This document shows positions 1 through 6,720 of a DNA stretch of 27,422 nucleotides, one piece after another. Each line of letters starts with the position of its first letter. Positions within the stretch are counted from its first letter, which is position 1. A program made the position numbers and the translations under genes. Location: assembly GCA_964519835.1 (NCBI GenBank), contig CAZFLD010000059.1, positions 1 through 27,422 on the forward strand, in the 5' to 3' direction. The DNA comes from CAZFLD01 sp964519835. Its GTDB lineage: Bacteria; Spirochaetota; Spirochaetia; DSM-27196; CAZFLD01. The notes beneath the pieces are model-generated. The model did not search any database. It was not told the origin of the DNA and saw only the letters and a list, made by a program, of their open reading frames with translations.

Positions 1-271
1 TGGCGGTACTCGGGATAACGGTGAACCGGAAGAGCGGCTGATCCTCCAGCCACGGCCGAACGCGCCCACCGTGCCGGCTCTCAAGCTGGGGAAGATGCTC
101 TTCGATCACCCGAAGCATCGCCGGGAACGCCCGATGCTGATCGGTCAGATATTCCTCGAAGCTGTCCTGGATATTGAAGGAGACAACAAAATGGATTTGT
201 GCGTCGCCAAGGATTTCGATTACCCTCTTTGTCGGTAGTGGGTCCTCTCTCCCATGGCCCTCTATCGATTT
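1..271 (-). CDS. Partial unidentified reading frame running off the left edge, possibly frameshifted
   Basis: On the minus strand an open frame runs from just after a stop (272-274) to the window edge. Its translation looks protein-like from about position 208 down: it contains IHFVVSFNIQDSFEEYL and later HLPQLESRHGGRVRPWL. No ATG, GTG or TTG lies in frame ahead of that stretch; the first in-frame ATG is at 118. A different frame offers an ATG at 255 that is closed after eleven codons, so a frameshift between about 255 and 222, or a decayed gene, would explain the layout. I do not recognise the family. The sequence to the left of the window would decide it. Confidence 0.3.
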
Positions 272-528
272 CTACCTCATCAAGAAATGCTCACGGCCCC
301 CGGTTTTTGAAAGAGTCTCACTTGGCAACCAGCACGTCTCACGAGCACGGCAACCTTTGGCAGGCGCCGTGCCCGGCACGTCCGAAAAAACGGCGTGGTG
401 CCGGCCCTCCATAACGGGGCACCCCTAATATTCGCACGCGGCTATACGGTTGCCTTCAGCTGAGTCCTGCCGCAGGCAGGCGGTACAGCCGCTGATACAA
501 GCCGCGCGATCGCGTGAACCGGGCGCTG
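272..528. other. Intergenic stretch with no gene seen
   Basis: Short open frames exist on both strands but none has a convincing ribosome binding site or recognisable product. A six-base-pair inverted repeat with a three-base loop (CCTGCC and GGCAGG in minus-strand reading, near 468-482) lies about 50 bases past the stop of the sugar isomerase. It has no T-run after it, so I do not call it a terminator. Confidence 0.4.
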
Positions 529-1236
529 TTATCCCCGCGTTGGGTTGTAGAATTGTCCGATTTCGTTGCAGAGGGGATACAATGGAGCCTCGTCTTCCAC
601 TATCTCCAGGTATCTCTCAGCATCTTCGAGAAACATATTATCCGTTGCGTCGTCGTTTACTACCGACACCTCGCGGGATAGCACTCGGCCACCCTCGGCC
701 CAAAACTCGTGGTACAAATGGGGCGTCAATGTGACGCTCTGTCCAGGCTCGAGGCGGAGAATTGTCCCCGCCGGGACGGTACTTTCGACGCTGTCTATGC
801 TGACCGTAACCGACGTATCCGCGAGATTACCTGCACCATCGTCGTTGTAGACCTGCATAACCAAAAGTCCGCCGCCATGGTTGATGATGTCCTCGGTTTT
901 TTGCACATGGTGGTGCATCGGTGTGTGCTGATTCACCTCGACGATCAGCATCTTCTCTGCGTACATCTTGCCACTGCCTCTTTTCAGAGCATTTGGATCT
1001 CCGTTACGAAGCGTAAACAGGACCAGCCCAACATGGTCAAAGTCGCCGCTACCAAAGTCGGTTACGTCCCAACCCAAAGCACGGTTCACAATTTCCGCCG
1101 CCTCCGATCCCTTTGTTTTCCAGTCTTCGGGAGTCCACGTGGAAAACGGGGGGAGAATAATTCGATACCCTTCCAGAAACGCCTCAGCATCACGAATCAG
1201 CGCATTGATCCTTGATCGGTTCATCTTGGACATCAT
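529..1236 (-). CDS. D-lyxose/D-mannose-family sugar isomerase (cupin fold)
   Basis: This is a predicted cytoplasmic, metal-dependent aldose-ketose isomerase of the D-lyxose isomerase family, which interconverts D-lyxose with D-xylulose and D-mannose with D-fructose. The 235-residue protein matches the family's usual size of about 225-235. The cupin metal site is visible as QHTPMHHH followed by TEDI (H108, H110, E115) and a later His in LYHEFW (H176). An upstream in-frame ATG at 1266 and a longer frame to 1362 exist. I prefer the ATG pair at 1236/1233 because GGGAGA lies just upstream and because the likely transcription start falls near 1265. The gene diverges from the lipoprotein gene. Exact substrate preference cannot be read from the sequence. 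Confidence 0.85.
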   Translation of the reverse strand: MMSKMNRSRINALIRDAEAFLEGYRIILPPFSTWTPEDWKTKGSEAAEIVNRALGWDVTDFGSGDFDHVGLVLFTLRNGDPNALKRGSGKMYAEKMLIVEVNQHTPMHHHVQKTEDIINHGGGLLVMQVYNDDGAGNLADTSVTVSIDSVESTVPAGTILRLEPGQSVTLTPHLYHEFWAEGGRVLSREVSVVNDDATDNMFLEDAERYLEIVEDEAPLYPLCNEIGQFYNPTRG

Positions 1237-1270
1237 GGTTCTCCCAACATCGTTGTTTTTGGACATGTAG

Positions 1271-1299
1271 AAACTACCTTTTCGCGAAAAAACCAGCAA
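1271..1299 (-). promoter_or_regulatory. Candidate promoter of the sugar isomerase with a palindromic spacer
   Basis: Read on the minus strand, TTGCTG (1294-1299) and TAGTTT (1271-1276) are separated by 17 bases. The spacer contains a perfect 12-base palindrome, TTTTCGCGAAAA, at 1279-1290. The -10 match is weak (four of six), so the promoter is tentative. The palindrome is exact and placed where a repressor would block polymerase. Confidence 0.4.
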
Positions 1300-1433
1300 C
1301 TGCATCGCGATCGGTTCGACACGCCTGGGCCCCACGCCCGTCCGGATAGGACAACAGGCCAAAGCGGTATCTCATCGAGATGACGCCTCCCGGCGGGACT
1401 GAGATCGAGCGTTCAGTTTTCCCCAACAACCTT

Positions 1434-1476
1434 CGGACAAACATCAGGCTTCGCGGTATTATCCGCATTCAGGAGG
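1434..1476 (+). promoter_or_regulatory. Candidate promoter and strong ribosome binding site of the Met-rich lipoprotein
   Basis: CGGACA (1434-1439) and TATTAT (1457-1462) are 17 bases apart, placing the transcript start near 1469. AGGAGG follows at 1471-1476, five bases before the ATG at 1482. The ribosome binding site fixes the start against an upstream in-frame ATG at 1380. Confidence 0.5.
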
Positions 1477-1481
1477 AACTG

Positions 1482-2342
1482 ATGAGACAAAACGCACCCG
1501 ACGCGAAGAGCGGGCTAACGGACGGCACAGGGCGCCGTTTGGTGATCGGCGCGGCGGTACTTGCGCTGGTCCTTACACTTTCGGGCTGTCTGCGATTCAA
1601 TGAAACGCTTGTTGTGGAAAAGGACGGCAGTGCAACCCTCTATCGCTCCTTCCAGATGCAGATGCAAGTCGCCCAAATGATGATGAGCATGAGCTCAATG
1701 GGCAATCCCGACGCCGCGCAGGAGTTCTCACTTTTGGACGAGGAAGAGCTTATGAACGAGGCGGCGGAGATGGGCCCCGGTGTCGAGCTTGTGAGCCTCG
1801 AGCCGTTTGAAGACGAGTGGGGAGAGGGCTACGATGCCGCCTTTGCCATTCCCGACATCGAAGAGTTCTTCTGGGCGAGCGGTCCCGGGAACGCAATGGG
1901 AGATATGGCCGCGACGATGGGAGAAGAAGACACCGACTACTTCACGTTTGCCTTTGAACCCGGAAGCACCGCGACGCTTACGGTTTTTGCCCCCCAGCCC
2001 GGCGAGGCGGACATGGTGGACGACATGGAAATGGGTGAAATGGGCGAGATAAGTGAAATGGGCACCGAAGAGATGATGATGCTCTCGGGCTTGTATGAGG
2101 GCATGCGGATAAGCCTCGACATCGAGGTAAACGGCCGGGTCGCATCCAGCAACGCGAGCTATCAAGACGGGTCGCTGTTCACGATCCTGGATCTCGATAT
2201 GGACGGGCTTATGTCCGATCCCGCGGACTTTCAGGAATTTCTCGAATCTCAGCAGGGCGATATCGAGGACCCCGAAGTGCTCAATGACCTCTCGGGCGTT
2301 CGTGTAGAGACTGAGGACGAGATCGAGATTCGATTTCGATAA
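1482..2342 (+). CDS. Methionine-rich, acidic lipoprotein of unknown function
   Basis: The start at 1482 is set by a perfect AGGAGG five bases upstream. The 286-residue product has a basic N-terminus, a hydrophobic segment at about 20-33 and a lipobox LTLSGC with the lipidated Cys at position 36, so it should be a membrane-anchored lipoprotein facing the periplasm or surface. Two Met-rich patches stand out: MQMQVAQMMMSMSSM soon after the lipobox, and a later acidic patch with MEMGEMGEISEMGTEEMMM. The rest is strongly acidic (many Glu and Asp). The opening LRFNETLVVEKDGSATL resembles the start of beta-sandwich lipoproteins, but I do not recognise a named family. The Met clusters could bind soft metals or be redox-sensitive; that is inference only. 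Confidence 0.8.
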   Translation: MRQNAPDAKSGLTDGTGRRLVIGAAVLALVLTLSGCLRFNETLVVEKDGSATLYRSFQMQMQVAQMMMSMSSMGNPDAAQEFSLLDEEELMNEAAEMGPGVELVSLEPFEDEWGEGYDAAFAIPDIEEFFWASGPGNAMGDMAATMGEEDTDYFTFAFEPGSTATLTVFAPQPGEADMVDDMEMGEMGEISEMGTEEMMMLSGLYEGMRISLDIEVNGRVASSNASYQDGSLFTILDLDMDGLMSDPADFQEFLESQQGDIEDPEVLNDLSGVRVETEDEIEIRFR

Positions 2343-2358
2343 GGCCCGTAGGGACGGT

Positions 2359-2380
2359 GGCGACCGCCTGTGCGGTCGCC
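2359..2380 (+). terminator. Nine-base-pair GC-rich hairpin after the lipoprotein gene
   Basis: GGCGACCGC (2359-2367) pairs perfectly with GCGGTCGCC (2372-2380) around a four-base loop, beginning 16 bases after the lipoprotein stop. No T-run follows, so it may act as a 3-prime stabilising hairpin or a non-canonical terminator. Confidence 0.4.
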
Positions 2381-2588
2381 GGGCTCCCGGTGTACCTCGG
2401 CCGTCCGCGCCACTTCGAGTAGTCCGTCCGGAAAGTGTGTGCCGCGGGCCCTGTAGTGCCCAGCTCGTCCTCCTGCTCGCCTGAACGTTTTCACCATGCG
2501 TCCGTGCGCGGACGAGACAATGGTCTCGTTGCACGTGTCGTCCACGTTGGATGAGGCTCCGTCGTCGGGCCGGATCTGGAGAAGCCAC

Positions 2589-2616
2589 TTGACGCCGGAT
2601 ACACACCGTATATACG
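2589..2616 (+). promoter_or_regulatory. Candidate promoter with palindrome for the AbrB-Doc toxin-antitoxin operon
   Basis: TTGACG (2589-2594) and TATACG (2611-2616) are 16 bases apart. The -10 overlaps the perfect 10-base palindrome CGTATATACG (2607-2616), a natural site for autorepression by the antitoxin. The predicted start of transcription (about 2623) is almost at the ATG at 2625, which has no good ribosome binding site, so the mRNA may be leaderless. Confidence 0.5.
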
Positions 2617-2624
2617 ATTGAGCA

Positions 2625-2849
2625 ATGATGAAGAAGCTTGTGCAACACGGCAATAGCGCCGCTTTGATCATCGACAAACCAATCCTCGATCTCCTGAACC
2701 TAAGCATGGACACGCCACTGGAGATCACCACCGATGGACGCAATATCGTGATTTCACCGGCAGCATCTCACACCGAGGATGAGTTTTTGGCATCGCTGGA
2801 CAGGATCAACTCCCGGTTCTCAACAACCCTTGAGCGTCTTGCGAAGTAG
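2625..2849 (+). CDS. AbrB/MazE-type antitoxin
   Basis: The product is a 74-residue protein with the swapped-hairpin AbrB fold signature: VQHGNSAALIIDKPILDLLNLS followed by PLEITTDGRNIVISPA. This is the DNA-binding half typical of MazE/SpoVT-AbrB antitoxins. The remaining C-terminal tail (about 50-74, ASLDRINSRFSTTLERLAK) would be the toxin-neutralising segment. It sits directly before a Doc/Fic toxin, with the stop codon TAG sharing its last base with the toxin's GTG start, so the pair is translationally coupled. By analogy with such modules it should neutralise the toxin and repress its own promoter; a palindrome overlaps the -10. The ATG ATG doublet leaves the exact start uncertain by one codon. 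Confidence 0.85.
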   Translation: MMKKLVQHGNSAALIIDKPILDLLNLSMDTPLEITTDGRNIVISPAASHTEDEFLASLDRINSRFSTTLERLAK

Positions 2850-3253
2850 TGGAAGTACCCCGCTTCCTCACCTTGTCGGAAGTCCTCACGATACTCCGCG
2901 ACCAGATCGCTCGATATGGCGGAGACTTCGGCGTGCGCGACGTGGGACTTGTCAGTTCGGCAATCGCGGTTGCGCAAACTACCTTCGAAGGCAAGCACCT
3001 TCATACTGACCTTTATGAGATGGCCGCTGCGTACGCGTTTTATCTGTGCCAAGATCATCCGTTCGTCGATGGAAATAAGCGCGTAGCTCTCGCGGCGACA
3101 CTTGTGTTCCTGGACCTGAATGACGTCACGATCACAGACCCGGATGATCGCCTCTATCCCTTGATGATGTCTGTCGCTTCCGGTCGTACACAAAAGTGTG
3201 AGATTGCCTCCGTGTTGCGAGAACTTGCGACGGACAGAGCTACAGAAGACTGA
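2849..3253 (+). CDS. doc: Doc-type (Fic family) toxin
   Basis: This 134-residue protein carries the Fic core motif HPFVDGNKR at residues 70-78, with the catalytic His70. The Lys in place of the second Gly of the classical HPFxxGNGR motif is the mark of Doc proteins, which phosphorylate elongation factor Tu and stop translation. The preceding helix (LYEMAAAYAFYLCQ) and the following VALAATLVFLDLN are also typical of Doc. The GTG start overlaps the antitoxin stop by one base. Length is close to the family norm of about 126-140, so the toxin appears intact. The classical partner of Doc is Phd; here the upstream gene encodes an AbrB-type protein instead. Confidence 0.9.
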   Translation: MEVPRFLTLSEVLTILRDQIARYGGDFGVRDVGLVSSAIAVAQTTFEGKHLHTDLYEMAAAYAFYLCQDHPFVDGNKRVALAATLVFLDLNDVTITDPDDRLYPLMMSVASGRTQKCEIASVLRELATDRATED

Positions 3254-3495
3254 CATACGCGACTCAGACGCCGGCGGAACCGGGGCGAGTCCGGACGCTC
3301 TCTTTCCTAAACGACACCACAAGCCCCACAAGATAACAACCGCATCCCAGTGGGGGCGCCTCGAAGGGACGGCATTTTCGCACGCCGGAGGCGGAGCGTA
3401 TTGGTCGTGGAGCAAGGTCGACCGATACCGGCGGGTTGCGGCGGGCGCAGCAGCGCTGCGGTCGTCGGCGGTGGCGGTGCCGCTGCGTACGCCAC
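3254..3495. other. Convergent intergenic region between doc and dnaE2
   Basis: About 240 bases, GC-rich and partly low in complexity (GCGG/GGCGG runs around 3430-3490). A 10-base palindrome GCAGCGCTGC lies in this stretch. No T-run terminator for either flanking gene and no gene with a credible start was seen. Confidence 0.4.
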
Positions 3496-6400
3496 CTAAC
3501 GAAAATCCCTACTCTCCACCACCACCGGACGCCCGGAGAGCTCCGGGGCAAAGCAGTGCTCCACTACAAGATGGACCGTCCCACCGTCGCTCTGCACCCT
3601 GCCCTCCACACCGAGTAGCGGCTTGGTCAGCAAGATGGGCCGATACTCCGCCAGGACCTTTTTCCACACGATAAGATTCACAAAGCCGAACTCGTCCTCG
3701 AGGGTCACAAACATTACCCCTGCTGCGTTCTCCGGTCGTTGACGGCAGATTGTCAAACCCACGTAGCGTACACGGGTGCCGTCCTTAACGGCGGCAACTT
3801 CGGCGGCATCTAGGGAGCCCAGGCGCCGCAGCTCGTCCCGAAACGGCTCGAGGGGATGGGCCTCCGCGCTGTGGCCACTTTGGTTGTAATCCCAGGCGAT
3901 GGACTCAAAGGCGTTTAAGGCGGCGAACAACGCCCGCGGTTCCTCGTCTACCAGGCGTGTGCCGCCGTCGGCCAGCTCGCCCTCCGTGCCGCCGGGCACC
4001 TTGTGGGTGCCGAGGCCGCGCCACAGGGCGTCGCGGCGCCCGCCGGGAAAGCAGGCGAACGCACCACTCTTGGCCAGCGCCGCGACGGCGGGTTCGGCGA
4101 GGCGCGCCGCCTCTACAAACTCCTCTACCGTCTTTGGCTTTCTGCGACGCGCCCGCCTAATACGTCGCCACTCCTCCTCGCCGAGGCCCCGGACATAGCA
4201 AAGGCCCATGCGCACCGCAAAGGCCTGGCGGCGCGTGAACACGGTGTTGCCGGCCGCCGTAGAGGCGGTGGGCGCCCGCGCCGGGTCGGCGGCGCCCGGC
4301 CCACCGTCGCCGGCCCGCGCCTTTGCTTCGGCGGGCTCGAGCGTGCAGTCCCAGTCGCTTTCGAGGACGCTGATCGGCCGGACCTCCACGCCGCGGCGGC
4401 GGGCATCGGCAACGATGGTTGCCGGAGAGTAGAAGCCCATGGGCCAGGCGTTTAGCAGGCCGCAGACAAAAACGTCGAGGTGAAAGGTGCGCATCCACGC
4501 GGTAGCGTAGGCGATAAGCGCAAAGCCGGCGGCGTGGCTCTCCGGAAAGCCGTACTCCCCAAAGCCCCGGATTTGGGCAAACACCTGTTCGGCAAACTCC
4601 TCGGTTATGCCCTTCTCCACCATTCGGCTTATGAGTTTCTCACGATGTTTTTCGATACGGCCGCTCCGTCGCCACGCGGCCATATCACGACGAAGCTGGT
4701 CTGCTTCCCCGGCGGTGTAGTTGGCGGCGACAACCGCAAGCTTCATGACCTGCTCCTGGAAGATCGGCACACCCATGGTCTTCTCTAAGACCGGCCGCAG
4801 GCTCGGATGGGGATAGATCACCGGCTCTTCGCCCGCGCGGCGACGCAAATACGGATGCACCATGCCGCCGGTGATGGGCCCGGGCCGAACGATGCTCACC
4901 TCCACAACGATGTCGTAGAAGTTCCGCGGCTTGATACGCGGCAACATGGCCATCTGCGCGCGACTCTCGAGCTGGAAGACCCCCACCGTGTCGCTCTTTC
5001 CGATGAGGTGGTAGACCCGTCGGTCCTCGGCGGGGATTGTTGCCATTGTGTAGCGAAGGTTTTTGTGCTTTTCGAGGAGGGCAAAGCAATAGTCCAAGTG
5101 CGTGAGTGCCCCCAGGCCCAAAAGATCAACCTTAAAGAGCCCCATCGATTCAACGTCGTACTTGTCCCACTGAATAACGGTCCGACCGGGCATCGTTGCG
5201 TTTTCCACCGGCACAAGCGTGGCGATCGGCTCGTTTCCCAATAGGAAGCCACCGGGGTGAATCGAGAGGTGCCGTGGCGCTTCTTGAATCTGATCAGCCA
5301 GTCGAAGCAGGAGCTCAAAGGCCTGCCCCTCCCGGGCGTTCTTGGCATCCTCGGCGCCGGAGAGAGATGTGGATAGGTCTCGATCGTGGTAGGAGACATG
5401 CTTGGCCAGGCGATCGAGGGAGGTGAGGGAAAACCCCAGAACCTTCCCCACTTCGCGGAGCGCGGAGCGCATTCGGTAGCGCACGACGTTTGCCACCATG
5501 GCTGCGTGAGATCTGCCGTACTTTTTGTACATATGAGCGATCACTTCTTCACGACGGCGATGCTCGATGTCGAGGTCGATGTCCGGCGGCTCGGCGCGCT
5601 CCTTTGATAAAAAACGCTCGAACAACAGATCCATGCGCACCGGGTCGATGGCGGTTATGCCTAAGCAGTAGCAGACCGCGGAGTTTGCCGCCGACCCGCG
5701 GCCTTGGCAGAGAATGCCCTGCTTGTTGCAGAAATCGACTATCTCCCACATCGTCAGGAAGTAACCGCAGTAATCCAAATCCTCGATAAGCTCGAGCTCT
5801 TTGTTGAGCTGGACGGCAACGTCGCAGGGTATGTTGGTACCGTAGCGGCGGCAGGCCCCGTCGATTGTCAGGCGCCGGAGCCACTGGGCACTGCTAAGGC
5901 CCGCCGGCAGACGCTCGGAGGGATAGCGATAGCGGATCTCGTCAAGGGAGAACGAGCAGCGATCGGCAACCTCACGCGTTCGGCGAAGGGAATCCATGTC
6001 GTCCGCAAAGAGTTTCTCTAGGTCCTCCGGCGACGGAACGGCATGGGCGGCGTTTGGTCGCAAGATGTCCCCTGCTTGATCGAGGGTGACCTGGTTCTTG
6101 ATGCAGGTCACGACGTCTTGTAGCGCGCGGCGCTCTTTATGATGGTAGAGCACCTCTACCCCCGCAACCGTCGGCATGCTGTGGGCCGCCGCAAAGGAGC
6201 GCATGGCGGTCTCTCTTTCGCGGTCCAATGGCCCACGGCTTTGTGTAACAAGGGCGTAGCATCGGCCGCGAAACGCCTCGGCCAATGCCGGCAAGTCGGC
6301 GGCGGCGAGGTTACGAGCGCCGCCTCGGCGTGGCCCCGGCGCCCCGGTGCGGCAAAAAAGCAGCACCAGCCTGCTCCCTGCCTCAATGAGCTCCTCGGCA

Positions 6401-6720
6401 TTTACGGTGCAGATGCCCTTTGGATTTCGCATACGTCCCTTTGAAATTAGTCCGCATAGATCGGCGTAGGCCGCGCGGTTTGTGACCAAGGCCACCACGG
6501 TCAGACCGGAAGAAAGTGTGATCTCACTCCCGTGAATAAGCTCGATGCCCTGGTCCTTGGCGACCACATGTCCCCGGACCGCGCCATAGAAGCCGTCCCG
6601 GTCGGTAAGGGCCATGGAGGTGTAGCCGTAGGCGGCGGCAACTTCGACAAGTTCCTCCGGTGAGCTCGCGCCTTCCAAAAACGAGTAGTGAGATTTGCAC
6701 CAGAGCGGAACGTAGTCCAT
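3496..6720 (-). CDS. dnaE2: Error-prone DNA polymerase III alpha subunit DnaE2 (ImuC)
   Basis: This is the translesion C-family polymerase of the ImuA-ImuB-DnaE2 mutasome, used for induced mutagenesis after DNA damage. I start it at 6720, giving 1074 residues, because that ATG overlaps the imuB stop by one base (TGATG) and the protein then opens with the PHP domain (YVPLWCKSHYSFLEGASSPEEL). The palm shows GRGSAANS (about 340-347) and the catalytic acidic motif PDIDLD (about 379-384); KVDLLGLG follows further on. The C-terminus holds the OB-fold and ends ESRDFR, close to the SRDFH ending typical of DnaE2. A low-complexity Ala/Gly/Pro insert lies near residues 800-830. The first PHP motif reads SHYSF rather than HxH, which suggests an altered metal site as in many DnaE2 proteins. 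Confidence 0.95.
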   Translation of the reverse strand: MDYVPLWCKSHYSFLEGASSPEELVEVAAAYGYTSMALTDRDGFYGAVRGHVVAKDQGIELIHGSEITLSSGLTVVALVTNRAAYADLCGLISKGRMRNPKGICTVNAEELIEAGSRLVLLFCRTGAPGPRRGGARNLAAADLPALAEAFRGRCYALVTQSRGPLDRERETAMRSFAAAHSMPTVAGVEVLYHHKERRALQDVVTCIKNQVTLDQAGDILRPNAAHAVPSPEDLEKLFADDMDSLRRTREVADRCSFSLDEIRYRYPSERLPAGLSSAQWLRRLTIDGACRRYGTNIPCDVAVQLNKELELIEDLDYCGYFLTMWEIVDFCNKQGILCQGRGSAANSAVCYCLGITAIDPVRMDLLFERFLSKERAEPPDIDLDIEHRRREEVIAHMYKKYGRSHAAMVANVVRYRMRSALREVGKVLGFSLTSLDRLAKHVSYHDRDLSTSLSGAEDAKNAREGQAFELLLRLADQIQEAPRHLSIHPGGFLLGNEPIATLVPVENATMPGRTVIQWDKYDVESMGLFKVDLLGLGALTHLDYCFALLEKHKNLRYTMATIPAEDRRVYHLIGKSDTVGVFQLESRAQMAMLPRIKPRNFYDIVVEVSIVRPGPITGGMVHPYLRRRAGEEPVIYPHPSLRPVLEKTMGVPIFQEQVMKLAVVAANYTAGEADQLRRDMAAWRRSGRIEKHREKLISRMVEKGITEEFAEQVFAQIRGFGEYGFPESHAAGFALIAYATAWMRTFHLDVFVCGLLNAWPMGFYSPATIVADARRRGVEVRPISVLESDWDCTLEPAEAKARAGDGGPGAADPARAPTASTAAGNTVFTRRQAFAVRMGLCYVRGLGEEEWRRIRRARRRKPKTVEEFVEAARLAEPAVAALAKSGAFACFPGGRRDALWRGLGTHKVPGGTEGELADGGTRLVDEEPRALFAALNAFESIAWDYNQSGHSAEAHPLEPFRDELRRLGSLDAAEVAAVKDGTRVRYVGLTICRQRPENAAGVMFVTLEDEFGFVNLIVWKKVLAEYRPILLTKPLLGVEGRVQSDGGTVHLVVEHCFAPELSGRPVVVESRDFR

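Larger units (their letters stand above)
2343..2624. other. Intergenic region, about 280 bases, with one hairpin and a promoter
   Basis: No gene is seen between the lipoprotein and the antitoxin. The region holds a hairpin just after the lipoprotein stop and a promoter-like element at its right end, both listed separately. An opposite-strand frame crosses it but lacks a ribosome binding site and recognisable motifs. Confidence 0.5.

Noticed and set aside
1728..2648. Long open frame on the minus strand (306 codons) opposite the lipoprotein
   Set aside because: Antisense shadow of a GC-rich gene; no ribosome binding site and no recognisable motifs, while the plus-strand gene has a lipobox and AGGAGG.
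3420..3495. GC-rich palindromic stretch after dnaE2 as a terminator
   Set aside because: Short overlapping GCAGC palindromes only, with no T-run; not a convincing terminator.
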